Source of the DNA: Rhodococcus jostii RHA1
GTDB lineage: Bacteria > Actinomycetota > Actinomycetes > Mycobacteriales > Mycobacteriaceae
Assembly (NCBI RefSeq): GCF_000014565.1
Contig: NC_008268.1
Location: forward strand, 7,506,501-7,570,500
Length of the DNA stretch: 64,000 bases
Reading direction: 5' to 3'
Shown: positions 8,532 through 16,500 of the stretch, in pieces
Position numbering within the stretch: the stretch's first letter is position 1
Layout of the letters: each line of letters starts with the position of its first letter
The notes under the pieces: model-generated
Databases searched by the model: none
Told to the model about the DNA's origin: nothing
The model's input: the letters and a program-made list of their open reading frames with translations, nothing else
Translations under genes and position numbers: made by a program

Positions 8532-8923
8532 TCATAGCGGCGCGTTCGGGAACTTGCGTTCGCGCTGCCGGTGTTGGAAGCGCTCCCGCTGTTCGTCGAG
8601 GAGCAGGACCCCTCGGCGTTGGGTCCGGTGAGAGTCCCGGCGATCACGGTCCGGACGAGCAGGGCGTGCCGATCCAGGTCGTCGGCTCGCCGGGCCGCCT
8701 CCTCGTCGTCGAGTAGCCGTGCCGCCAGCCGGTCGCAGTCGATGAGGAGTTGCTCGTACGCCAGACGTGTCGAGGCCTGCTCGTCGAGCCGGGACAGCAC
8801 GACCCATTCCGCCCACTGCAACGGTATGCGGGCCAGATGGTAGTTGAACCGCAGAAGGGCTAGCGCCGGGCCGCGCAAGGTTGTCACGATCGGCGACGCT
8901 AGCTGGTGTAGATGAACAATCAT
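8532..8923 (-). CDS. Conserved-looking helical protein, frameshifted
   Basis: From ATG 8923 the reading has good protein character: MIVHLHQLASPIVTTLRGPA, then RIPLQWAEWVVLSRLDEQA and DCDRLAARLLDDEEAARRADD. After AEG the frame turns to Ser/Arg-rich noise, while the next frame continues LLLDEQRERFQHRQRER and stops at 8532. The break lies in the C4 run at 8609-8612 (G4 in the coding strand), where one base appears missing. Repaired, the protein would be about 130 residues, helical and highly charged. Family not recognised. Confidence 0.5.
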
Positions 8924-9061
8924 GGCCGCACGCGCGGCCTGTCCGGGCGCTGTCCGCGCTCGTGCACGGTGTGGAGTGCGCGGAGCGCGGCTGGTGCGGG
9001 GTCGACTCTGATCAACATAAGTGGGGTCCTCTCACGCCCCGCGTACCCACCGTTCGAGGTC

Positions 9062-9284
9062 TCAGACAGCGATCGGACCCATCGGGTGTCGTGTGCGCAC
9101 GGTGCCGTGATCGAAGTACCGGCGGGCGGTACGTTCGGCGATGCGCTATCTGCTCCGCTACGGCAGCGACTCGGTCGGTGGGCAGGTCCTCGAGGCGCTT
9201 CGCGCGGACGGTCAGATCTATCCGTGCCAGTTCCTCGCCGAGGGTGGGACGGAAGTCGTGCTCGCCCGGCGGTGGTCGCGGCAT
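9062..9284 (-). CDS. Small hypothetical protein, frameshifted
   Basis: ATG 9284 has an excellent ribosome binding site (aggag, six bases away). The product reads MPRPPPGEHDFRPTLGEELA then RAKRLEDLPTDRVAAVAEQ. Near 9143 the frame degenerates, while another frame continues ERTARRYFDHGTVRTRHP and stops at 9062. Joined, this would be a roughly 74-residue acidic-to-basic helical protein. No family recognised. Confidence 0.45.
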
Positions 9285-9377
9285 CGGTGCTCCTGGTCGG
9301 AGCGGCGGTGTGTTCCGTGTCGGTGCCTCAAACAGATTTTCTTGCAGCGGATTCGGCGCCACTGCGTAGACTATGAC

Positions 9378-9704
9378 TACGGGTGACGCGCCGCTATTCT
9401 GATCCGGTTGCCTGCGGGGTCGGTGATCGTCGCTGTCCCGTCGATGATCGTTTCCCGGGATGATGTCGCGGTGTTCGAGGTCGGCGGGGACACCGTCCAT
9501 GCCGTCTACCTCGAACGCCACTATGGAGCTGCCGGCGCCGTACGGGTCCAGTGCCAGTTGCAGGGCCGACTTACCGGTGAGCTGCCATTCGGCGAGATCG
9601 GGCAGGTGACGGTCGGCAGGTCGGCCGAAAAACGTCGTGTACCAGGCAACGGCGGCCTCAACATCGACGACGGAGACTACTGCGTTTACGCGGCCGGGCT
9701 TCAT
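9378..9704 (-). CDS. Glyoxalase/VOC superfamily protein, frameshifted
   Basis: The N-terminal beta-alpha-beta unit is typical of vicinal-oxygen-chelate proteins: MKPGRVNAVVSVVDVEAAVA, WYTTFFGRPAD and SIVAFEVDGMD. After the segment HRDIIPG the frame is lost. One base later the expected C-terminus follows, ETIIDGTATITDPAGNRIRI, ending at TAG 9378-9380. The break is in the CCCGGG run at 9454-9459, where one G on the coding strand seems to be missing. Repaired, the product is about 109 residues, a normal single VOC module. It could be a metal-dependent lyase, dioxygenase-like protein or drug-binding protein. Confidence 0.65.
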
Positions 9705-10249
9705 GGACGGTCATCCTCCCCAGCGGGCCCGGAATGCATCGATTCGCCCCTCGACTCCGGTCAGCGCCTCGAGGGGGCGACCGAGTCACCGGCACCGGAC
9801 GAGTAACAGGCCCACGCGACATCGTCCGCCCGACCTCGGGGAGAAGGCCGAGGCGCACCCTTCTGGTGTCGAGGTCGGTAACCATCGAGGCAAGGGCCTC
9901 GTCGCGACACAGCGCTCCGGCCAGCGACTCCCACTCGCAGCCGCGAATCTCGAGATGATCCCCTCTCGCTCATGCGCCCGGGCGAGGACATCGACGACGC
10001 ACCGGTGATGTGAGCTCCGTCACATCACGGTCCGATAACGGAAGGGAAACGGCTCGGCGACGGGGACGTCTTGTCGCCCCGAGCTGGGAAGAGTCCCTGC
10101 GCGCCCAATGAGGCCCCGCAACAGGCGAAGACACTCCGCGTTATCAAATGGTGACACTGCGGCCTCGGCCCGTTACCGTCGTCACCGGCCGAGGAAACAT
10201 CGGCCACATCCGGCCCGCCGCGCCAAACCTCGTCCCGCGGGTACCGGAG
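9705..10249. other. No gene recognised
   Basis: About 0.55 kb ahead of the riboswitch. It presumably contains the rpf promoter near its right end, but I cannot point to a convincing -10/-35 pair. No coding region supported. Confidence 0.45.
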
Positions 10250-10445
10250 TCCCGACGAAGCATTCCAGGGACGAGGACGGGGGACCCAAAGTCCTCCAGG
10301 GAACGCAAGTTCTCAGACGGACACCGGCCCGAATGTGCTTCGCACACTCGGATCTTGGGGTGAAGCCAGACCCTCTCCAGCCAGGAGAGGCGAGGCCGGG
10401 CGACCTCTCAGCCCGAACCCGACAGCTGACCTCGCAGGCGCGTGT
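10250..10445 (+). promoter_or_regulatory. Cyclic di-AMP riboswitch (ydaO-yuaA class)
   Basis: The leader contains the conserved blocks of the ydaO class in order: cgggggacccaaa, ttggggtgaagc with agaccc, ccgggcgacctctcagccc, and gaacccgacagctgacctcg followed by caggc. In Actinobacteria this class commonly precedes rpf and NlpC/P60 cell-wall hydrolase genes and generally turns expression off when c-di-AMP is abundant. The element ends about 20 bases before the rpf start codon. Boundaries are estimated from the conserved blocks. Confidence 0.92.
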
Positions 10446-10464
10446 GGAGAGGATCTCGACCACT

Positions 10465-11046
10465 ATGAGCGGACGCCATCGCAAGCCCACCAACACCGGC
10501 CGCACCGTCGCCAAGGTCGCCGTCACCGGCGCCATCATGGGCGTCGCCGGAGCAGCCTTCTCGGGCACCGCGAACGCGGCACCCGACTCCGACTGGGACC
10601 GCCTCGCGCAGTGCGAGTCCGGCGGAAACTGGGGAATCAACACCGGAAACGGCTTCCAGGGCGGACTCCAGTTCTCCCCGAGCACCTGGAACGCACACGG
10701 TGGAACCCAGTACGCGGCCACCGCCAACCAGGCCTCGCGTGAAGAGCAGATCGTCGTCGCCGAGAAGGTCCTCGACTCCCAGGGCTGGGGCGCATGGCCG
10801 TCCTGCTCCTCGAGCCTCGGCCTGAGCAGCGCACCCACCCAGCGCACCGCCCCCGCAACCGTGCCCGAGGCCCCCGCGGCGCCGGCACTCCCCGACCTCA
10901 CGGGCGGCGTCCCCAGCACCAACGGCACCTCGCAGTACGCCGGTGTCGTCGACAACGCGATCGAGGCCGTCAAGGCTCAGGGCATCGCGATCGATCCCCA
11001 GATCCTGCAGCTCATCGACGCGAACAAGGGACTGCTCCCGCAGTAA
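10465..11046 (+). CDS. rpf: Resuscitation-promoting factor (Rpf), secreted muralytic enzyme
   Basis: The 193-residue protein has a signal peptide (residues 1-39, ending TANAA), then the Rpf transglycosylase-like domain at about 40-115. The catalytic glutamate is E51 in the motif AQCESGGNW, and C50 and C114 match the conserved disulfide. A Pro/Ala linker and a short C-terminal helical segment (about 160-193) follow. Rpfs cleave peptidoglycan outside the membrane and promote regrowth of dormant actinobacterial cells. The frame is open far upstream, but ATG 10465 gives the signal peptide and lies just after the c-di-AMP riboswitch. A strong terminator follows the stop by 15 bases, so the gene is monocistronic. 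Confidence 0.95.
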   Translation: MSGRHRKPTNTGRTVAKVAVTGAIMGVAGAAFSGTANAAPDSDWDRLAQCESGGNWGINTGNGFQGGLQFSPSTWNAHGGTQYAATANQASREEQIVVAEKVLDSQGWGAWPSCSSSLGLSSAPTQRTAPATVPEAPAAPALPDLTGGVPSTNGTSQYAGVVDNAIEAVKAQGIAIDPQILQLIDANKGLLPQ

Positions 11047-11060
11047 TCCCCCGCGATTCA

Positions 11061-11105
11061 CAGAAGAGGGGCCCTGCACCGATCCGGTGCAGGGCCCCTC
11101 TTCTG
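11061..11105 (+). terminator. Long perfect hairpin after rpf
   Basis: A 21-bp perfect inverted repeat with a three-base loop (atc) starts 15 bases after the rpf stop. The stem core is aggggccctgcaccg. No strong T-run follows on the plus strand, as is often the case in Actinobacteria. Confidence 0.85.
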
Positions 11106-11142
11106 TCGCCTGGTCGTGAGGGTCAGGTTTTCGGTGGATCTA

Positions 11143-12288
11143 GTGGTGTGTCTCTGATTTAGCTGATCTTTTCCAGTGCGACGCGGCCGCGCGCAACCTT
11201 GGCGAGGATGGATTCGGCGGTCGCGGTCCATTCGTACGGTCGGGGGCTTTCATTGTGGGCATCGAGGTATTCCTCAATGGAGGCGATGAGGTGCGGTACG
11301 GAGTGAAAGACCCCGCGCCGCAGAGCTTTATCAGTCAGCTCTCGGAACCAACGTTCGACGAGATTAAGCCACGAGGAGGAGGTGGGAGTGAAGTGCAGGT
11401 GGAACCGTGGATGCTTATCGAGCCAAGCCCGGACCTTCTCGTGCTTGTGGGTGGCGTAGTTGTCCAGGATCAGATGGATCTCCAAGTCCTTGGGCACCTC
11501 GCGGTCGATGGTGCGCAGAAATCTCAAGAACTCCTGGTGACGGTGGCGCGGCAGGCACTGGCCGATCACCTTGCCGGTAAGGACGTCGAGCGCGGCAAAC
11601 AAGGTGGTGGTGCCGTGACGCTTGTAGTCGTGGGTCATCGTCTCGCCGCGCCCTTGATCATCGGGAGCGAGGCCTGGGTCCGGTCGAGGGCTTGCACCGA
11701 CGACTTCTCGTCCGCGCACAACACGATCGCCCGCTCGGGCGGGTTCAGATACAGACCGACGACGTCGACGAGCTTGTCCTCGAATCGCGGATCATTCGAC
11801 AGTTTGAACGTCTCGACCCTGTGCGGCTTGAGTCCGCGAGCAGACCACACGCGCTGGACGGTGTCCTTGGAGACCCCGACATACTCTGCCATCGTCCGGC
11901 AACTCCAATGAGTCTCGCCTTTCGGGCGGTAGTTCTGCGTCAGGTCCACGATCTCCTCGATCTTCTCCTGCGGGATCGAGGGCTTGCGACCACGACCCTT
12001 GCGCACCTCACCCAACCGCGCCATGCCGTCCTCGGCGAACCGCACCCGCCAGTTCGCCACCGATCCCGGCGATACCGACAACGCCTGCGCGATAGCAGTG
12101 TTAGCCATGCCCTCGGCCGCCATCAACAACGCCTTGGCCCGCACCACCTCCCGATGTGCACCCGACTGCGACCGCGCCAACGACTCGAGTACAACGCGCT
12201 GCCCATCGGAAATCTCCAAAGCTGGTACCGGGTTCCTCATGTACGGATTCTATCGAATCGATCAAGAATTATTTGCGAGACACACCAC
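11143..12288 (-). mobile_element. IS630-family insertion sequence, complete
   Basis: The element is 1146 bp, bounded by matching terminal inverted repeats gtggtgtgtctc (11143-11154) and its complement at 12277-12288. A TA dinucleotide flanks each end (11141-11142 and 12289-12290), the classic IS630 target duplication. It carries one transposase split over two frames. It landed between the rpf terminator and the lipase gene without breaking either. Confidence 0.93.
11159..12240 (-). CDS. IS630-family transposase in two overlapping frames
   Basis: The first frame (12240-11635) holds the N-terminal helix-turn-helix ([20 protein letters not shown]) and the first catalytic aspartate in VLCADEKSS. 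The second frame (from about 11650 down to 11159) holds [15 protein letters not shown], the second aspartate in [11 protein letters not shown] and the glutamate in [12 protein letters not shown]. The switch falls between LPMIKG and RGETMTH at about 11650-11660 and needs a -1 slip near aagggcgcgg. Some IS630 elements use programmed -1 frameshifting, but this site lacks a long A-run, so a plain mutation or sequence error is as likely. Confidence 0.88.
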
Positions 12289-12634
12289 TAGCTCTGGCGC
12301 ATCGGTTTAGTTCTTACTCGGGGTGATTCGGCCTTCGAACGTGATTGCAAACGCATTGAGAGCCGGCTTCCACCTCGCCACCCGTCATGCTCTTCCCTTG
12401 CCCTCGACCAAGTCGACACGCCTGGTGTGATGGTGGATGTCGCCGATCCCTGTTCCCAGGACGGCGCCGCGGACGCCGACAGCTCGGACACCGGCGGCCG
12501 GCATTGGCGGCACCCGTTCGGGCACCACACTGATTCCTCCGGTCACCGCCTGGCTCACTGACCGACACGAAAAGGACGGGCGGATCCGGCTCGACCGCTC
12601 GGTGGACCGCACATGTCGAGAAATTCTCCCCGGC
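12289..12634. other. No gene recognised
   Basis: Short stretch between the IS element and the end of the lipase gene. Nothing recognisable on either strand. Confidence 0.5.
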
Positions 12635-13861
12635 TCACGGCTGTTCACAGGAGTTCGGCGCCGGCTGTCCGGCGAACTGTGCCTCGATCCAGGGAATGGC
12701 GGGGCCCATATCTATTTCGCCGTGCCCCTTGGCAGGATCGAAGATCACAGCGACGGTGTCACCGCGGTCGCATGCTCCGGCGATCGCGCGGGCGGTCCAT
12801 TCTGGCCGCATGAAGGAATCCGTGCCACCGTAGCCGATCAGCAATGGTGCCGTCGCAACGCTTTTCGGCAATGACATCGCCTCCAGGAGGTCGCGTAACC
12901 GTCCGAGTGCTTCGGGTGTGGCGGGTCTGAGGTCGTCGGCGGTGACGGTGCCTGCGATCTGGGCTCGTGTCTCGGCGGTGGGGCCGGAGCAGGACAGCTG
13001 AACATCCCAGTTCTGAGCCACCACACCGCGGCGATATTCGTCGAGGTCGAGACCGGGGTGTGATTTCTCGAGCGTGGCGAGCACCCATTGCAGGACCAAC
13101 ACCTGATCGTTGGTCAGGGTGCCGGTGGCCGCGGCGTCGGCCAGTGCGCGCAGGTTCGCCAGGGGCGACATCGCGACGGTCCCCACCAGGTTCAATCCCC
13201 GCCCGTACTCGCGGGCAAGTTCGTTTGCGGCCCAGGAGGCCTGGCCGCCCTGGGAGTACCCGAACCCCAACCACCGATCGGATGTGTCGGGAATCATCTG
13301 CCGGGCGGCACGAACGGCGTCGATGACGTTGTAGCCCGCGGTGGTTGGGTCGAGATATGGGTGGTAGCCAGGTGCGCCCAATCCCTGGTAGTCGGGAACG
13401 GCGACGACGTAACCTCGGCGGAGAAACTCCCCGACCAGCAAGGACGACCCCAGCAGTTGGCTGTCCTTCGAGGGGGCGCATTCCTGCTGGATCCCGGTGG
13501 TGCCGTGCGCCAATGCGATCACCGGCCATCCGCCGTCCGGCGCGTGTCCTTGGGGAGCGAACACCGATCCCGTGACCTCGGTAATGGACCCGTCGACGCC
13601 GCTCGTCGAGAGGTAGGTTACCCGCGCGGTCAGTGCCGCCAGTTTGGCGATTCGCCGGTCGATGGTGGGCATCTCGACCGCGCGGAGCACCGCCCCCGGT
13701 CCGGTGGCGTCCGACGGGATCGGCACGGTGGTTTCCGAGGTGCGACCGGCGTCGTCGGAGTGTCCGGACCCGACTCCGCACCCAGCTATGACCACCGCAG
13801 CGGCGACCGCGGCCGCGATTGTGAGGATGCGGGGGCCCGGCGGCTGCTGTGCCTTGTCACC
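12635..13861 (-). CDS. Secretory lipase (LIP family), lipoprotein, one frameshift in the signal
   Basis: The main frame (13795-12635) encodes an alpha/beta-hydrolase of the secretory lipase family: VIALAHGTTG (oxyanion region), the nucleophile elbow GYSQGG, an acidic residue in GYGGTDSF and the histidine in KGHGEI. The lipobox VVIAGC sits at the start of the frame, so most of the signal peptide is missing there. Reading back, ILTIAAAVAAAVVIAGC is in frame. It joins GTG 13861 (VTRHSSRRAP, with ribosome binding site gagga) only if one C is added to the C5 run at 13832-13836. I therefore place the start at 13861 and treat the break as a homopolymer error or recent mutation. The family hydrolyses acylglycerols outside the cell. 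Confidence 0.85.
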   Translation of the reverse strand, partial: GDKAQQPPGPRILTIAAAVAAAVVIAGCGVGSGHSDDAGRTSETTVPIPSDATGPGAVLRAVEMPTIDRRIAKLAALTARVTYLSTSGVDGSITEVTGSVFAPQGHAPDGGWPVIALAHGTTGIQQECAPSKDSQLLGSSLLVGEFLRRGYVVAVPDYQGLGAPGYHPYLDPTTAGYNVIDAVRAARQMIPDTSDRWLGFGYSQGGQASWAANELAREYGRGLNLVGTVAMSPLANLRALADAAATGTLTNDQVLVLQWVLATLEKSHPGLDLDEYRRGVVAQNWDVQLSCSGPTAETRAQIAGTVTADDLRPATPEALGRLRDLLEAMSLPKSVATAPLLIGYGGTDSFMRPEWTARAIAGACDRGDTVAVIFDPAKGHGEIDMGPAIPWIEAQFAGQPAPNSCEQP

Positions 13862-13945
13862 GTTGCGCTCCTCGAGGTGTGACCTCGGCGACCATCATTG
13901 GTGTGACCGTCGACGGTGGTGCGCCGGAGGGACCGGGTGGGTGGG

Positions 13946-14842
13946 TTAGGCGCGGCCGGCATGACGGCTCCGGTGTGTGCGCACCGTCAGGACGCTGCCC
14001 AGCAGCCGTGCGGTTATCCCGCGGACGGCAACGGCGGCGTCGACATGGTCTCGATGACCACGCCGACTGCGACCGACCAGCAGCACCCCGTCGCTCAGTG
14101 CGGCGAAGCGCAGCGCGGCGCTTCCCCGGAGTACCGGCGGGGTGTCGATGACGATGTAGTCGTGGGCGTCGCGGAGTTGGGTCACGACATCGTCGAGGCC
14201 GTCGGACGCCGATAGTGTGCGCAGTTCTGGCGCTGCCGGATCGGTGACGAGTACCTCGACTCCGAGTACCCATATCTGCAGGGAGCTCCAGAGCGTCTCC
14301 GGGTCACGGAGCACTGTGGTCAGGTCCGGGGTGGGCGCGAGGCGGAGTTTCGCCGCCAGCGCTGGGGCCTGGAAGTCACCGTCGACGAGCACGACCGTGT
14401 GCTCACCCTCGGACAGCGCCAACGCCAGGTTGGCCGCCACTGTGGTCCGTCCATCCTGCGGATCGGCGCTGACGACGGCTACCACCTTCGTCCCGGTTTC
14501 GCGGACCTGCACGCACAGCTCGCGGTAGTCCTCGGCCAGCGTCTGGGAGTTGACCGCGATGGTCGACGCCGGCACGGTGCTCATCACTCGGGTGCCCGAC
14601 GCGATCGCCAGCGTGCGGGGATCTCTGATCCGCCGGTCGAGGACCCCGTACCCCACCGCTACGAGCAGCCCAAGGACCAGTCCGGCGGCCAGGCTCACGA
14701 GCACGCGGGCGATGGGCGTCGGTTGCGGTGTCGCTGGGAGGCGTGCGTAGTCGACGACCGTGGCGCCCGCGGAGGTGGTGAGGTAGGCGCCGAGGACGCT
14801 GATCAGGGCGACGACGAGGGTGAGAACTATGAGGATGGTCAT
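13946..14842 (-). CDS. BY-kinase/Wzz-like protein with altered Walker A
   Basis: From ATG 14842 (ribosome binding site ggaggc) the 298-residue protein has two membrane segments at about 2-20 and 48-70. A Wzz-type juxtamembrane stretch follows (GVLDRRIRDPRTLA) and then a P-loop domain. Family BY-kinases, which regulate polysaccharide export, have a lysine in the Walker A motif. Here it reads SADPQDGRTTVAANLA, with arginine in place of lysine. Walker A' is VVLVDGDF and Walker B is DYIVIDTPPV. The periplasmic Wzz loop is almost absent and there is no C-terminal tyrosine cluster. It is probably non-catalytic or regulatory. The much longer upstream extension of this frame overlaps the antisense of another gene and is rejected. 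Confidence 0.8.
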   Translation of the reverse strand: MTILIVLTLVVALISVLGAYLTTSAGATVVDYARLPATPQPTPIARVLVSLAAGLVLGLLVAVGYGVLDRRIRDPRTLAIASGTRVMSTVPASTIAVNSQTLAEDYRELCVQVRETGTKVVAVVSADPQDGRTTVAANLALALSEGEHTVVLVDGDFQAPALAAKLRLAPTPDLTTVLRDPETLWSSLQIWVLGVEVLVTDPAAPELRTLSASDGLDDVVTQLRDAHDYIVIDTPPVLRGSAALRFAALSDGVLLVGRSRRGHRDHVDAAVAVRGITARLLGSVLTVRTHRSRHAGRA

Positions 14843-15171
14843 CAATGAGGCCTCCGACGGTGGGGGATGAACGGGCGGCATCGTCGCGGGTGGGCTCGCA
14901 GGACGAATTCGAACGGGCGGTCGGAAAGCTGTCCGAGCGCTGGGAGAACCGGGTTCTCGGCCGCGAGGAGAACCGCCGACGCGCTCGCACCGCTGACCGA
15001 CACCGGCACCGCCCGAGTGTGCCCGGTCATCGCCGGGAATGTCGGCCCCGACGTTGCTCGTCATCCCCGGCCCGGAACACCTCCGGCCTCCGGATGGGAC
15101 ATGCTCGAGGCGGTGACCGACGAGGTGGGCGACCGTCGGGAGGTCGCCCACCTGCGGGTCGAGTTCGGTGG
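14843..15171. other. No gene recognised
   Basis: Gap between the BY-kinase-like gene and the small secreted protein gene, both on the minus strand. Several frames cross it but none has protein-like composition. Confidence 0.5.
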
Positions 15172-15480
15172 TTAGTTCTGGAGGATCGTCACCGGCCCCT
15201 GGGGCGTGGTGCAGACGGTCGACGGGGTGCTCGTGTTGTCCACCTCGCTGGCGAGGACGTCCAGCGGGCCGACGGTGACACCGCAGACGTTGGCGGCGAC
15301 TTGGGCCGCGACGCCGACGTTCACGTCCTTCGCGATGGTGATGTTGCCGACGTCCACGTTGACCAGTCCGTCCTGCACGGTGGTCGGGGCGGCGGTGGCC
15401 GGGGCGGCGCCGGCGACGAGCAGCGATCCCCCGAAGAACAGTCCTGCTGCGGCGGTCTTCGCCATGGTCATGGTCTTCAT
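15172..15480 (-). CDS. Small secreted protein with valine-rich repeats
   Basis: The 102-residue product has a clear signal peptide (MKTMTMAKTAAAGLFFGGSL to ATAA at about residue 31). The mature part is low in charge and rich in Val, Asn and Thr (GLVNVDVGNITIAKDVNVGV, then AANVCGVTVGPLDVLA), with two cysteines. Similar small secreted proteins of unknown role occur across Actinobacteria, including streptomycetes. The ribosome binding site aaggag sits seven bases before ATG 15480. The composition suggests a beta-rich surface or envelope protein. It is not a chaplin or rodlin by any motif I can identify. Confidence 0.82.
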   Translation of the reverse strand: MKTMTMAKTAAAGLFFGGSLLVAGAAPATAAPTTVQDGLVNVDVGNITIAKDVNVGVAAQVAANVCGVTVGPLDVLASEVDNTSTPSTVCTTPQGPVTILQN

Positions 15481-16500
15481 CGTTCAACTCCTTGATTTCG
15501 GTCGGGTCAAAACCTTCGTGATTGGATGCACAAAACCTTTGCGAGTTGACATATAAAACCTAAAGGCAATTTCGTGGGACTGTCAAATTCTGGTCTCGAC
15601 CTGGGCCGGAATCGAACCTGTACCAGCGGCCTATTGTGCCCACCGGGATCGCGAATTACCGGCGCCGCGCAGTGCGCGGTCTCGATGTGTGTCCCCTTCT
15701 TGGTTTCACATGACCGGTTCATCGATGGCCGGCGCGCGCTCGTTACAACCTCGGACGTCGCGGGCCCGCATATTCGGGGACTATCGCGCCCTCGTGGGAA
15801 TGGTGCTCGATCTCGGGGATGCAAATCGATTGAAATTGGTTTGAGCAGGCAGAGGCGTCGGTGCCCTCGGTCGACGGCGCTCATCGCCGGCCATTGCGTG
15901 ATTTGTCTACCTGCGGTTTCAGCGCGATCCGGTGGGCGCGGTCCACGCCTGCTCGGTTGGCGGCGAGTGTGGCTCGGCATATATGGCCGAGGGTTATTGC
16001 CTGAGTCCTCAACATTATTTCCAATGCGGGAGCGAAGGGAAATTTCCGGCCCCGGGCATTCGAGTTGAACATGCTGCCAAAATTTTGCGAATTCCCTCGT
16101 TCGACCCGATTCTGCAACACCATGGCCGAGTAAAGGTAAGTTTTATTATGTAAGGAAACGGAAGTGGGACAGAAGCTTTTCCGTACGGGCCGCGGCACGC
16201 CGTCGACATAACGTCGATTATCGACACTTCGGAAAGGCCCGGGCGCCGGCGATCGGGATTGAGCCAAACTCCGCGAGCGCCCACCGCCAGGCGGCAGTCT
16301 CGTCGTCGCCGTGGTCGGCGGCCGCCGCAGCGGCTTCCAGTAGCGGGTGATCGTCGATCTGCGCCTGCGCCGTGGCGAGCGGCAGCAGGGGTCTGATGGC
16401 CAGCGGGCGGCGGGGCTGACGAACAGGGCCCGCAAGTTCGATGCCTTGGGCGAGTGCTGCTGGGTCCTGCCCTTCCGTTTGGAACGAGACCTGGGCGAGG
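15481..16500. other. AT-richer intergenic region without a clear gene
   Basis: About 1 kb between the secreted protein and the end of the actin-fold protein gene. The part 15950-16160 is noticeably AT-richer than its surroundings. On the minus strand 16218-16500 reads as plausible protein (IDDHPLLEAAAAAADHGDDE, then WRWALAEFGSIPIA) without a start. It could be the displaced tail of an older version of the upstream gene. No RNA gene is supported. Confidence 0.4.

Noticed and set aside
14843..15487. N-terminal extension of the BY-kinase-like frame by about 215 residues
   Set aside because: The extension is Arg/His/Pro-rich, overlaps the antisense of the secreted protein gene and lacks Wzz features. 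The internal ATG has a good ribosome binding site.
15590..15645. Possible tRNA on the minus strand, with a T-loop-like ggttcgattcc
   Set aside because: No acceptor stem, D arm or anticodon arm can be paired around it. The T stem itself does not pair fully.
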